A model generated the notes under the pieces. That model was not told the origin of the DNA and did not search any database. It saw nothing but the letters and a program-made list of their open reading frames with translations. From a virus, in IMG/VR virus record IMGVR_UViG_3300032307_000380, positions 1-49,953 of that record: 49,953 nt of DNA, one strand, 5' to 3'. This document shows positions 27,401 to 34,943 of this stretch, in pieces. Position 1 is the stretch's first letter. Every line of letters starts with the position of its first letter. Both the position numbers and the translations under genes were made by a program.

Positions 27401-29020
27401 AATTAAAGATTCACTAGTATTATAGAAATGAATTTCATTTTTTCTATAAACACCACCGTCCGATTTAATTAAACCTAAAATTATTTTTATTGATTTTTTT
27501 AATGGTAAATGTGAATATTTTTTATGTATTCGTTTTTTCTTCTTATCATCATAAAGTTGTTCATATGATAACCAAGATAATTTAGATAAAGAGAATCTAA
27601 TAGAAAGATATGGTTTATCACTTATAGTGTATTCCCAAAAATTTATATCTTTTTTAGATAGATATTTTTTAACAAAATCAACTTCTTTATCATTTGTTAA
27701 TTTATTGAATGATATCCCCACTTCATTTTTAGAAATATGTCCATCACCTAATAATAATCCATAAATAAATGCATCATCTTCTGTAAAATCATCAACATCA
27801 ATAATTTCTTTTGGTATTGGTTTACCAATAAAATCACCAACTTTATATTCTCCACTATCTATCCAATCAGGTGAAACTATTCCCTTTTCTAATTGATTAA
27901 GGTAATCACTATTTTCTCTAGAAATCCTATTATAGGTATTTTTAAAACCAAATAGTGGATGTCCATCTGTTAAGATTAATGGTTTTAATGATGATTTTGT
28001 TTCAATTTCAATCATACCACCATTTTGTTGATAACAAAAAACTTCTCCAACTTCAGAATATTTTCTTTCTTTAGTTAAAACTAAATCACCACTTTTAATT
28101 TCATCTATTCTTTTTATACCTTCACTAGTGTATAATAATGTTTCAGGAGAAAAACACTGGTTGATCCAACGAGCAACTTCATTATATGTCTTCATCATTG
28201 GAATAAGTCCGTCAGATTCACCACCAGTCCCTTTTATATATGACCCCTTACCTCTAACATCATGAACATGTAATCCAATTCCACCAGCCCATTTTGATAT
28301 TTTAGCAACATCTTTTATTGTATCAAATAAATTATCGATATCATCACCTTTATTTGCAACTAGAAAACAAGAAGACATCTGAGGTCTTACTGTTCCTGCG
28401 TTAAATAATGTCGGTGTTGCGTGAGTATAGTATTGTAATGAAAGGTCATCATATATTTTAAGTGCCATTTCAATATCTCCATTACATATCCCTACGGCAA
28501 CTCTCATGTACATATATTGTGGTCTTTCAACTATTTTTGAACCATTTTTTAAAAGATATGAACGTTCAAGTGTTTTAATACCAAAATAATCAAAATCAAA
28601 ATCTCTATCTTGTTTAATTGCGTTGTCTAATATTTCTTTATTTTGAATAACAAATTGATAAACATCATTTGCAATTAATGATGTTTCTTTACCTGTTTTT
28701 GATTCAACAAACGAATATAATTCTTTAATAGATTGTGAGAATTTTTTTGGTGTTGTTTTATGTAAATTAGATACCGCTAACCTTCCTGCTAATTTTGCGT
28801 AATCAGGATGTGTTGTCACAAGTGAAGCCGCAGTTTCTGCTGCTAACGTATCTAATTCATTTGTAGTAATACCATCATATATCCCTTGTGTTACTTTTAA
28901 AGTAATTAATGTTGGATCAATATATTCTTTATCTAAATCATCACAAAAATATTGTATTCTTTTTGTAATTTTATCATATCTCATTTCCTCTAAGGAACCG
29001 TCTCTTTTTTTTACCTTCAT
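24458..29020 (-). CDS. nrdA: Class Ia ribonucleotide reductase large subunit with two inteins
   Basis: The precursor has 1520 aa. Removing the two inteins (residues 289-652 and 798-1159) leaves 794 aa, the normal NrdA length. Residues 1-90 are an ATP-cone allosteric domain (KVKKRDGSLEEMRYDKI). The redox pair is C218 (QMSSCFL) and C1175 (QAVCNLASI). The thiyl-radical cysteine is C1160 in the spliced NL-CSEI motif, with N796 and E1162. The PMPTASTAQILGNNEAFEP loop is at about 1334-1352, the radical-transfer tyrosines are Y1470 and Y1471, and the C-terminal shuttle pair is C1515/C1518 (CEGCSS). The enzyme reduces ribonucleoside diphosphates with NrdB, which is encoded 6 nt upstream. It is the last gene of the operon. 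Both inteins interrupt conserved active-site segments, so activity depends on protein processing. The leader has no Shine-Dalgarno (TTTTAATAAAAA before ATG). Confidence 0.97.
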   Translation of the reverse strand: MKVKKRDGSLEEMRYDKITKRIQYFCDDLDKEYIDPTLITLKVTQGIYDGITTNELDTLAAETAASLVTTHPDYAKLAGRLAVSNLHKTTPKKFSQSIKELYSFVESKTGKETSLIANDVYQFVIQNKEILDNAIKQDRDFDFDYFGIKTLERSYLLKNGSKIVERPQYMYMRVAVGICNGDIEMALKIYDDLSLQYYTHATPTLFNAGTVRPQMSSCFLVANKGDDIDNLFDTIKDVAKISKWAGGIGLHVHDVRGKGSYIKGTGGESDGLIPMMKTYNEVARWINQCFSPETLLYTSEGIKRIDEIKSGDLVLTKERKYSEVGEVFCYQQNGGMIEIETKSSLKPLILTDGHPLFGFKNTYNRISRENSDYLNQLEKGIVSPDWIDSGEYKVGDFIGKPIPKEIIDVDDFTEDDAFIYGLLLGDGHISKNEVGISFNKLTNDKEVDFVKKYLSKKDINFWEYTISDKPYLSIRFSLSKLSWLSYEQLYDDKKKKRIHKKYSHLPLKKSIKIILGLIKSDGGVYRKNEIHFYNTSESLIEDISYQILRFGVPTYGKWSNRENNSVYLKENGCTQEFTLSCDLRIPSFNELATLLNVEEITKKNWIIWDNILYTRITSVKMLDNYDGKVYDLKIKENDEDPSYTLTSCLVHNGGKRKGSFAVYLEPWHSDIFEFIDLRKNHGKEELRARDLFLAMWTPNLFMKRVEEDGDWSLFSPDEAPGLSDVYDDPYKFTQEFTELYEKYEKEGRARKVVKARKLMDAILTAQIETGTPYMLYKDAANYKSNQKNLGTIKSSNLCITGDQRVVTTKGYLTAKELHEIDEELELFNDSEIVKSSKMIKRGENEDVYKITLENGMEHKVTPYHGIPIVDSRNNITRVECKDLKIGDKIPIQTKKGLFGNVEMTEEAFLLGLYQSDGTQSLNTLYFDIWENDFDLIDEIEKSVSNLYKKYDYTPRYSNKGGEFINCEVKFSTVKKKRLTSQFFKKDLKFEKGYIPNWIWSSNEKTQWSYLRGLLYADGTVHVSNSKGNPIQISYTDINIDFLKELQILFNNLGLQTSIRLLRKESYNLLPDGKGGKKYFKCKDCFRLIIGNKNDALVLNENTGFLDRKGIKLENKTYRNNTKKGYKVISIDYVGKEDVYCPTIYNNEHIFISQGLKTFNCSEIIEFSSPEEQAVCNLASIALPKYITDDVFNHKLLYEYTYQVVKNLNNVIDLNFYPTKETMTSNMRHRPIGIGVQGLADVFCLLSLPFESNEADKLQIEIFETIYFAALTSSKDLAQKNGSYETFNGSPLSEGIFQYQLWNKKDEDNSGRWDWKSLREEILKHGVRNSLLVAPMPTASTAQILGNNEAFEPFTTNLYTRRTLSGEFVMINKHLIKMLLEKDLWSEDIKKKLIIENGSVQNIPEIPTDIKEIFKTVWEMSQKRILMMASNRSVYIDQSQSLNLFIDNVTKQKLLAAHIYGWKLGLKTGMYYLRTRSAVDPLKGLGIDTSSVNTFVIKNDTNIIEPIKPTDSLFDCEGCSS
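25544..26629 (-). mobile_element. Intein 2 of NrdA with LAGLIDADG homing endonuclease
   Basis: This element is residues 798-1159 of the precursor (362 aa). The N-terminal splicing block starts with Cys (CITGDQRVVTTKGYLTA). Block B is VTPYHGIPI, with the TxxH motif at T861-H864. Two LAGLIDADG-type helices are visible: AFLLGLYQSDGT and SYLRGLLYADGT. The C-terminus is HIFISQGLKTFN, followed by +1 Cys. The penultimate residue is Phe, not the usual His; this is known in some active inteins, which use other residues to assist Asn cyclisation. The +1 Cys is also the predicted catalytic radical cysteine of NrdA (C1160), so the insertion site is as conserved as possible, a typical homing target. The endonuclease looks intact. 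Confidence 0.93.
27065..28156 (-). mobile_element. Intein 1 of NrdA with LAGLIDADG homing endonuclease and non-canonical +1 Gly
   Basis: This element is residues 289-652 of the precursor (364 aa). Block A is CFSPETLLYTSEGIKRIDEI followed by KSGDLVL. Block B contains LILTDGHPLFG (TxxH at T351-H354). Two LAGLIDADG motifs are present, FIYGLLLGDGHIS and IILGLIKSDGGV. Block F/G ends VYDLKI...SCLVHN. The flanks join as ARWINQ/GGKRKGSF, where NrdA proteins usually have QGG(G/N)KR. The residue after the terminal Asn is therefore Gly, which cannot act as the +1 nucleophile, and the spliced product would be one residue short of the usual motif. Both splicing ends otherwise look intact. Processing may be cleavage, or use an unusual mechanism. 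Confidence 0.92.
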
Positions 29021-29026
29021 TTTTTA

Positions 29027-30001
29027 TTAAAATTCTATGTCGTCAATATTATTTATGTCATCAATTGAACTATTAGTCATAATTCCTGCTTTTTGATATT
29101 CGGCAACTCTTTTTTCAAAAAAATTAGTTTTACCTTGAATTGCTATGTTCTCCATAAAATCAAATGGATTTGCAGTGTTATAAACTTTAGACACACCTAA
29201 AGAAACTAATAATCTGTCAGTAACAAATTCTAAATATTGTGACATTAATTTTGAATTCATACCAATAAGACTAACAGGTAAAGATTCAAGAATAAATTCT
29301 TTTTCAATTTCTAATGCTCCACATATAACTTCTTTAATTCTTTCATCCGTTAATTTATTAGTTATATGGTTCATATATAAATGACAAGCAAAATCACAAT
29401 GCATACCTTCATCCCTTGAAATAAGTTCATTGGAAAAAGTTAAACCAGGCATTAATCCTCGTTTTTTTAACCAAAAAATAGAACAAAAAGAACCTGAAAA
29501 AAATATACCTTCAACTGCTGCAAATGCAACTAATCTTTCAACAAATGATTCAGAATTAATCCATTTCATTGCCCAATCAGCTTTCTTCTTAACAGATGGT
29601 ATTGTGTCAACTGCATTAAATAAATGGTTTTGCTCTGATTTATCTTTTATATATGTGTCAATTAATAATGAATATGTTTCACTATGTATATTTTCCATCA
29701 TTATTTGAAAACCATAAAAGAACTTTGCTTCAGTATATTGTACTTCATTAACAAAATTCATAGCTAAATTTTCATTTACAATACCGTCTGATGCTGCAAA
29801 AAACGCTAATACGTTTTTAACAAAATATTTCTCATCATCGTTTAATTTATTTTCCCAATCAGTGATATCTTGACCTAAATCAATCTCTTCAGCGGTCCAA
29901 AAACACGCTTCTTGTTGTTTATAGTAGTTCCAAATATCGTTATGTTCGATAGGAAAAAGGACAAAACGTCCCTTGTTTTCTTCTAAAATTTTTTCAATCA
30001 T
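29027..30001 (-). CDS. nrdB: Class Ia ribonucleotide reductase small subunit
   Basis: The protein has 324 aa, a full-length R2. The di-iron ligands are recognisable: D72 ([10 protein letters not shown]), E103 and H106 (ENIHSETY), the Glu of [12 protein letters not shown], and Glu/His of [11 protein letters not shown]. The radical tyrosine is Y110, in the usual position four residues after H106, so this is a tyrosyl-radical class Ia type rather than an R2c type. [12 protein letters not shown] near the N-terminus is the typical eukaryote/Bacteroidota/T4-like signature. The C-terminal acidic tail ([13 protein letters not shown]) is the peptide that binds NrdA. It lies between the helicase gene (14 nt) and nrdA (6 nt) in one operon and supplies dNTPs for replication. 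Confidence 0.97.
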   Translation of the reverse strand: MIEKILEENKGRFVLFPIEHNDIWNYYKQQEACFWTAEEIDLGQDITDWENKLNDDEKYFVKNVLAFFAASDGIVNENLAMNFVNEVQYTEAKFFYGFQIMMENIHSETYSLLIDTYIKDKSEQNHLFNAVDTIPSVKKKADWAMKWINSESFVERLVAFAAVEGIFFSGSFCSIFWLKKRGLMPGLTFSNELISRDEGMHCDFACHLYMNHITNKLTDERIKEVICGALEIEKEFILESLPVSLIGMNSKLMSQYLEFVTDRLLVSLGVSKVYNTANPFDFMENIAIQGKTNFFEKRVAEYQKAGIMTNSSIDDINNIDDIEF

Positions 30002-30015
30002 TTTAATATATTTTT

Positions 30016-31392
30016 TTAATTACGGTTTAACATTTCTTGTCTTTGTTTAAAGACCTCTACTGCCCTATTCATGTTAGTTTTTACTTGTTCTTCTTTATGT
30101 CCAAGTAATGTTGTCTGTGTTTCTGTATCTATTTCAAGTAATTTATTATCAAATTTACAATTATTCCATATAACACCATCTTGTCCAATACGTGACTTTA
30201 ACAAAGTTAACGTAGCTAAATTGTGTTCTTTTTGTTCCATTGTTTTACCGATAGACAAAACAATATGACCAATTTGTGCCTTTTTTATGGAACCCCCCAT
30301 TTGATTAGTTGTGACAACTTCAGAAGAAATTGAATTTCTATTTCCTTGTGTTGCCGTCCATATTGCAATATTAAATTCACTTGTCATTGATTCTAAACTC
30401 CTCATTACCGATCCCTCACCTTTCCATTCTTCGTTATAATTTGTTTTTTCAGGTACAATACAATCAACATAATCTATAACTAATAGATCGACCTTTTTAC
30501 CATCAGAAATGTGTTTTCTAATTCTAGATTTAATATCAGAAATAGTTACTGAATCACTTGGTAATTTTAATAAACTTAGTGAACCTTTACTTCTTTTTTT
30601 AACCCCATTAATCATTTCTTTCACTTCTTCCCTTCTATGAGATTGTTCATCAGGTTCAATACCCGACCAAATGGTAAAATGTTTCCTTTTTATATTTACT
30701 TGATTATCTTCAAAAAATATTTGTAAAACATGAAAATCATGGTTATACGCTGAATTAGAGAACTTAGTTAACATACTAGTTTTTCCAACTCCTGTTGGTG
30801 CCAGTACTATTCCAAGTTCACCCCTACCTATACCACCTTTTAACATGTTATCAACACCACTAATACCTGTTGGTAAGGTTTCTCTATTAGTCCCGTCTAA
30901 AGCAACATCTATATCATCAAATATATCAGTTGATTCTTCTACAGGTAATCCAACCTGTAACGCTTTTTGTATGATATTTTCAATGGTAGGATATTCATGA
31001 AATTTACCGTTATCAATTATTGAATTTATTTTTTTTAATTCCTTTTTTAAATTCTGTTGTTTACAAAAATTTAATGCCTCATCTTTAACTATTTCAGTTT
31101 CTTCTTTATTATTTTTAATGCCTTCTAAAGTATCTAAATGAATTCTACCATTTTCTATAGAATTAAATTCAGAAGTCATCTTTAATGATAATGATTCAAA
31201 ATTTGGTGTTTTAGAATACTTTGTATAATATTCTTTAATATTTTCACAAATGAATCTAAATGAAACATTGTCGAAATATTTACTCTCAATTACATCTATT
31301 ATTTGTTCACCATACTTTTTATCCTCTATAATTGCTCTTAATAAGGATTGTTGAAATAATGTACCAAGAGTACCAAAATTTTTGTCGTTCAT
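30016..31392 (-). CDS. 41: Replicative DNA helicase, DnaB / T4 gp41-like
   Basis: The protein has 458 aa. The N-terminal 150 residues are helical. The RecA-like ATPase domain starts near residue 170 ([20 protein letters not shown]), with Walker A APTGVGKT at 198-205 and Walker [11 protein letters not shown] at about 301-310. The downstream segment WTATQGNR (about 345-352) and the C-terminal SIGKTMEQ and [10 protein letters not shown] fit motifs H3 and H4 of the SF4 helicases. gp41/DnaB proteins form hexamers on the lagging strand and work with primase. It sits 10 nt after the 147-aa gene and 14 nt before nrdB. No primase gene is in the window. Confidence 0.92.
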   Translation of the reverse strand: MNDKNFGTLGTLFQQSLLRAIIEDKKYGEQIIDVIESKYFDNVSFRFICENIKEYYTKYSKTPNFESLSLKMTSEFNSIENGRIHLDTLEGIKNNKEETEIVKDEALNFCKQQNLKKELKKINSIIDNGKFHEYPTIENIIQKALQVGLPVEESTDIFDDIDVALDGTNRETLPTGISGVDNMLKGGIGRGELGIVLAPTGVGKTSMLTKFSNSAYNHDFHVLQIFFEDNQVNIKRKHFTIWSGIEPDEQSHRREEVKEMINGVKKRSKGSLSLLKLPSDSVTISDIKSRIRKHISDGKKVDLLVIDYVDCIVPEKTNYNEEWKGEGSVMRSLESMTSEFNIAIWTATQGNRNSISSEVVTTNQMGGSIKKAQIGHIVLSIGKTMEQKEHNLATLTLLKSRIGQDGVIWNNCKFDNKLLEIDTETQTTLLGHKEEQVKTNMNRAVEVFKQRQEMLNRN

Positions 31393-31402
31393 TTTATTTT
31401 TT

Positions 31403-31846
31403 TTAAAGTTCGTAATTTAAATATGTTGTTTCCAATTCTCTTGAAGATAAAATATCTGTAAGGTCAGTTAAATATCTTTTTAGATATGGTCGAATATCTA
31501 CGGTATATCTTACTTTTGGATGTAGAAAATAAGCCGGAAATATTCTCTGAATAAATACGTCCTCATTTATTTTAATCTCAAGTAAAAAGTTCTCCTTGTC
31601 TCTATTTTCTGTTTCTTCCACATTTTCTAAACCACCATAATATTCGTAGTTTTCATATAGAAAATCAGAACTTTTTATTACCAAATGTTCAGATATTTCT
31701 TCACAAATATTTTTTACATATTCGTGTAAATCCATAGATCTTAATGCTTTTGGATTGTAATCTTTAACATTAAAGTATCTTTGTACAACGATGTTTCCTT
31801 CTAAACTTAAAAGGAACTCAAATTTAGTTAAATCTTGATTATTCAT
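31403..31846 (-). CDS. Small protein with two tandem copies of one domain, unknown
   Basis: I do not recognise this 147-aa protein. It appears to be an internal duplication. Residues about 9-55 (FEFLLSLEGNIVVQRYF, then HEYVKNICEEI) align by eye with residues about 85-135 (NFLLEIKINEDVFIQRIF, then RPYLKRYLTDL). Both share FLL, an IVVQR/VFIQR segment, an aromatic stretch, Arg-x(2-4)-Asp and a Tyr-containing helix. It overlaps the RNase H gene by 8 nt and precedes the helicase, so a replication-related role such as a small binding or regulatory protein is plausible. No nucleotide-binding motif or metal site was seen. Confidence 0.8.
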   Translation of the reverse strand: MNNQDLTKFEFLLSLEGNIVVQRYFNVKDYNPKALRSMDLHEYVKNICEEISEHLVIKSSDFLYENYEYYGGLENVEETENRDKENFLLEIKINEDVFIQRIFPAYFLHPKVRYTVDIRPYLKRYLTDLTDILSSRELETTYLNYEL

Positions 31847-32864
31847 GTGTTTTTATTTTTATTATTTTTTTATTTTTTTCTTTTCGTATTAATCTTAGAA
31901 ATGGATTTAAAAAATTAACCCATGCATCGTCAGATTTTGCTAATAAAAGATGTAACCCATCTTCCATCATCATTTTCATTGTGTTTTTATAAGACCTACC
32001 TTCAGGGTCTAATAAATCATTTACTAATACCATAATATTTTCTTTTGCTTCTTCGGTTAAAAATGGTTCATCTAAACTAACTATTTTTTGGTTTAATAAA
32101 AAAAATTCTTCACCTAAAACACCATATTTTGTAACACCAGTTAGTAAATTTGTTACAAAAGTACTGTTTTGTTTTTTTGAATTAAACAGTTCATTAAATC
32201 TATTTTTAATGAAATCTAAAGATATTATTTCGGTTTTTAACTCTGGTACAACAGAAAGTAATCTTTTTATACCTAAATTTTTGATTCCTGCAATATTATC
32301 TGAAGGATCACCACATAGTATTTTTATAATTTTAACATTCTCGACCCTAATTTGTTCATGTTTATAAACAAATGTATCTTTTAAATTATACATCTTACTA
32401 TGTGATGGATTAAACAATCTAGTACTTTCTGAAACTAATTGAGTTAAATCACCATCTGATGAAAATATTGTTATATTCTCGTTTTTAGAATTTTGAGAAT
32501 AATAAGCTATCGCATCATCTGTTTCACAAAAATCGTACTCTCCTTGACGAACAAATAGTTCTTCTAAGTATTGTTTAACTCTATTTCTTTGTTGTTCATA
32601 TGATTGTATTTGTTCTTCAGTTTTGACATTACTCTTCCTGTTTTCTTTATACTGGTGATAATATTTCTTACGTGATAATGAACCTTCTTTACCATCCCAA
32701 AAAACAACAACCTTGTCTAATTTGTAGATTTCAATACCTTTACGAAGGGTATTCACAAAGTGATATAAAGCACCAATGTGATTACCCTTGTAAAAATGGT
32801 TTTTAAGTCCATAAAAACCTATAGTTAATAAATTATCCCCGTCAACTAATAAAACATTAGACAT
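31839..32864 (-). CDS. rnh: RNase H / 5'-3' exonuclease, FEN-1 family (T4 Rnh-like)
   Basis: The protein has 341 aa (T4 RNase H has 305). The PIN-like N-domain opens with VLLVDGDNL, with metal-binding acidic residues D8 and D10. VVVFWDGKEGSLSRKKYYHQ corresponds to the D-x-R arch region. CETDDAIAYYS and IFSSDGDLTQLV carry the next acidic clusters. LCGDPSDNIAGIKNLGIKRL is the helix-three-turn-helix DNA-binding motif of FEN-1/T5/T4 nucleases. The enzyme removes RNA primers and nearby DNA from Okazaki fragments. It lies just after uvsX and overlaps the next gene by 8 nt. The C-terminus is very basic (IRKEKNKKIIKIKTHE), suited to DNA or partner binding. Confidence 0.93.
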   Translation of the reverse strand: MSNVLLVDGDNLLTIGFYGLKNHFYKGNHIGALYHFVNTLRKGIEIYKLDKVVVFWDGKEGSLSRKKYYHQYKENRKSNVKTEEQIQSYEQQRNRVKQYLEELFVRQGEYDFCETDDAIAYYSQNSKNENITIFSSDGDLTQLVSESTRLFNPSHSKMYNLKDTFVYKHEQIRVENVKIIKILCGDPSDNIAGIKNLGIKRLLSVVPELKTEIISLDFIKNRFNELFNSKKQNSTFVTNLLTGVTKYGVLGEEFFLLNQKIVSLDEPFLTEEAKENIMVLVNDLLDPEGRSYKNTMKMMMEDGLHLLLAKSDDAWVNFLNPFLRLIRKEKNKKIIKIKTHE

Positions 32865-32889
32865 TAATCATTATTGATATTGTTAATAA

Positions 32890-33921
32890 TCATTCTTCGT
32901 TTTCGTCTTCGGGAATTGGTTCAAATTTAATCTCAGATATACTTGAAACTGGTTCACCAAATAATCGACTAACATAATCGATATGGTCTTTAATGTAACT
33001 TTCCTTAGAAAGTTTTTCTTCTGCCGCTTCTCTCATTCTCATGAATCCATGAGGAGTAACCATAATTTTACCGTCACCAAATTGGATACCATTAACATGG
33101 TTTTTCATTACAGTAATTTTACTTCTAACGGCTATTGTAATTGTTCGTTTATTTCTAGTGATTGGTATTTTTGTTGTCCCTGCGTTTTTCTCATTACCAA
33201 ATCTAAATACCAATGTAGAATTCAACCAAACTGATTCACCACCTTTAGCCTTTATTTTTGGTTGTTCATACGGATTACTAGGTAATTCAACCCATGGCTG
33301 ATTAATAATAATTAACGTATTTGTATGTTGTTTATCCGCTCTTCTTGACCCAGATATTCTTTGGTTAATACCCATACCAATTTTATCTGATAAAACAGAT
33401 GCGTTGTGTTGTTTACCTCCTTTACCTTCCCAAGTCATTTTACAAGGAACAGAACCAACAGAATCCCAAAGAAATAATAAATCGTAAGGTATTTCGCCTT
33501 TTTCTTGGTCATCAATCATTTCATTAATAAAATCAGTAATTTGTTCAATATATTCAAAATCATTTCTGAAAATAAAATCTCCATTAAACGTAACTTCACC
33601 TGTTTCAGTATCCACTTCTTCTCTTACAGGTAAACCCATAATACTTGCATGCTCAAACGCAAATTTTTGTTCAGTAATAATAAAAACAGGTAAAATACCT
33701 TTTTTAACCGCGTCTGCTGCGGCAGATAATAACGCCGTTGTTTTACCAGTATCTGAATGACCTATAAACATGTTAATATGACCTATTGCAGGTCCAGGTA
33801 ATCCAGTTGCATCTAAAAAAGCATCACCCAAATCTAAAAACCTATCTGGTTTATAGGTCATTTTACTAGAATACTTATTTGTTATATTTGAAATTGAAAA
33901 ATCTTTTTTCTTGATTGCCAT
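32890..33921 (-). CDS. uvsX: UvsX/RecA-like recombinase
   Basis: The protein has 343 aa. The RecA fold is shown by Walker A GHSDTGKTT (54-62), the catalytic Glu in IITEQ (E84) and Walker B LLFLWDS (D153 at the end of the strand). A DNA-binding loop region lies around QRISGSRRADKQHTNTLI, and LIIINQPW carries the sensing Gln/Asn position. The GHSDTGKT variant and the overall length fit phage UvsX rather than bacterial RecA. The C-terminus is acidic (PIPEDENEE), as in many recombinases where it modulates DNA binding. UvsX drives strand exchange and recombination-dependent replication. It lies 78 nt downstream of the gp32-like gene; that gap holds a perfect hairpin. The stop codon is TGA, unusual in this window. 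Confidence 0.93.
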   Translation of the reverse strand: MAIKKKDFSISNITNKYSSKMTYKPDRFLDLGDAFLDATGLPGPAIGHINMFIGHSDTGKTTALLSAAADAVKKGILPVFIITEQKFAFEHASIMGLPVREEVDTETGEVTFNGDFIFRNDFEYIEQITDFINEMIDDQEKGEIPYDLLFLWDSVGSVPCKMTWEGKGGKQHNASVLSDKIGMGINQRISGSRRADKQHTNTLIIINQPWVELPSNPYEQPKIKAKGGESVWLNSTLVFRFGNEKNAGTTKIPITRNKRTITIAVRSKITVMKNHVNGIQFGDGKIMVTPHGFMRMREAAEEKLSKESYIKDHIDYVSRLFGEPVSSISEIKFEPIPEDENEE

Positions 33922-33943
33922 GATACTTTTGGTTAATTAAAAT

Positions 33944-33967
33944 CTCGAGGACAATATCGTCCTCGAG
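33944..33967 (-). promoter_or_regulatory. Perfect 9-bp hairpin between ssb and uvsX
   Basis: CTCGAGGAC and GTCCTCGAG form a perfect 9-bp inverted repeat around a 6-nt loop. It is GC-rich in an AT-rich gap, starting 22 nt before the uvsX ATG and 32 nt after the gp32-like stop. No clean T run follows on the sense strand (ATTTTAATTAA), so it is a weak terminator candidate. It could be an attenuator, an mRNA processing or stability element, or a protein-binding operator. Confidence 0.6.
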
Positions 33968-33999
33968 TATATATATATGTAAAAATCGAAAAACTCTAA

Positions 34000-34839
34000 T
34001 TAAAATGGTAAATCATCGTCGTCAGAAATAACATCTTCTTGAAGATCCATAATTGGTTCATGTTGACCTGTAACAATAATGTTTTCATCAGATGATGATA
34101 TAAACCTTTTATTAACAGAATCCCATTTTGGAACTTCACCTTTAGCTACCATTTCAAGATATTCTTCAGGTTTTTTTGAGTAAACATCTTCCCATGTTAA
34201 TTCATCATTTACCCAAGAATTTGAAATAACACTATCAGTATGTAATGGACTTGAATCATCAGGGATGATTGATGTGATTGTTGTATAATCTTTACCATTA
34301 CCTGATTTCGTAACCCCTAGTGTGATAATTAAATCTCTACCTTGGTTAATATCTGTAATGTCCCCTTTGTTTTTAAATAAAGGTAATAATTTATCAAAAA
34401 CACCTTCGTTCTTGTAATTATTTTTAAATCTCCAAAACTTTACACCATGACTTTCATTTTCTCTATCGATAACTTTTACGATGAAAAATTTTCTTGCTCT
34501 GTAATCTCTAGCAAGTGTTTTGTCTGATTCTAATCCAGACATCATAAGTGCGTCGTAAACTTCATTTAGTGGTGAACGTTTCCCTTCTTGTTTAGGATCG
34601 TATAATTTTAACCAATTACCATCCACTAAAACTTCATGGAAAAAAACTTCTACGAAAGGACTTTCTCCGTTTGCTGTGGGTAAAATCCTAATCTTTTTTT
34701 CTCCTGATGTCACACCCTTTGGTAAAATAGGTGCAAAATACTTTTGTAGTCTTTCCTCTTGAGGAATTTTGTTTGAGTTGCCGCTTGCGGCCTTGTTGTT
34801 TTTTTCGTACTGTTGAAGTACTGCATTTAATGTAGACAT
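34000..34839 (-). CDS. 32: Single-stranded DNA-binding protein, T4 gp32-like
   Basis: The protein has 279 aa (T4 gp32 has 301). The N-terminal basic arm (TLNAVLQQYEKNN) is followed by a core with KKIRILPT, VEVFFHEVLVDGNWLKLYDP and KFFIVKVIDRENESHGVKFW. The last segment matches the gp32-type OB-fold, in which xxVLVIKDPxxPENEGKVF is typical. The C-terminus is strongly acidic and ends DDDDLPF, the tail used for partner binding. The Cys/His zinc site of T4 gp32 is absent: there are no cysteines in the protein. The gene is the first of the replication operon, right after a terminator, and is followed by uvsX, as expected for proteins that act together on ssDNA. Confidence 0.88.
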   Translation of the reverse strand: MSTLNAVLQQYEKNNKAASGNSNKIPQEERLQKYFAPILPKGVTSGEKKIRILPTANGESPFVEVFFHEVLVDGNWLKLYDPKQEGKRSPLNEVYDALMMSGLESDKTLARDYRARKFFIVKVIDRENESHGVKFWRFKNNYKNEGVFDKLLPLFKNKGDITDINQGRDLIITLGVTKSGNGKDYTTITSIIPDDSSPLHTDSVISNSWVNDELTWEDVYSKKPEEYLEMVAKGEVPKWDSVNKRFISSSDENIIVTGQHEPIMDLQEDVISDDDDLPF

Positions 34840-34881
34840 ATTTAAAAAATTTTAATTAAAAAATCATACTGCAATTATAAG
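34840..34881 (-). promoter_or_regulatory. Leader of the replication operon
   Basis: This 42-nt A/T-rich interval lies between the upstream terminator and the gp32-like start and must hold the promoter and translation start signals of the replication operon, unless read-through supplies it. No -35/-10 pair or Bacteroidota TTTG/TAnnTTTG element is convincing. There is no Shine-Dalgarno sequence; the ATG is preceded by TTTTTTAAAT. Unlike the gaps of the tail operons, it lacks the ATAAATA element. Confidence 0.3.
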
Positions 34882-34912
34882 AAAAAAAAACCAAATTACA
34901 AAATTTGGTTTT
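34882..34912 (-). terminator. Rho-independent terminator of the right tail operon
   Basis: On the sense strand an 11-bp stem AAAACCAAATT/AATTTGGTTTT with a 4-nt loop merges into a run of nine T's. It lies 31 nt after the stop of the DUF5856-like gene and separates the tail genes from the replication operon. Confidence 0.88.
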
Positions 34913-34943
34913 AATTATTTTTCTTTAAAATTGTTTTTCTTTG

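Noticed and set aside
24458-29020. Frameshift or fusion of nrdA with unrelated genes, because of the 1520-aa length
   Set aside because: The excess is exactly accounted for by two inteins with complete splicing blocks; the remaining 794 aa are a normal NrdA.
33944-33967. Rho-independent terminator after the gp32-like gene
   Set aside because: The stem is good but the following sense-strand sequence is ATTTTAATTAA, without the long T run seen at the three real terminators; kept as a regulatory hairpin instead.
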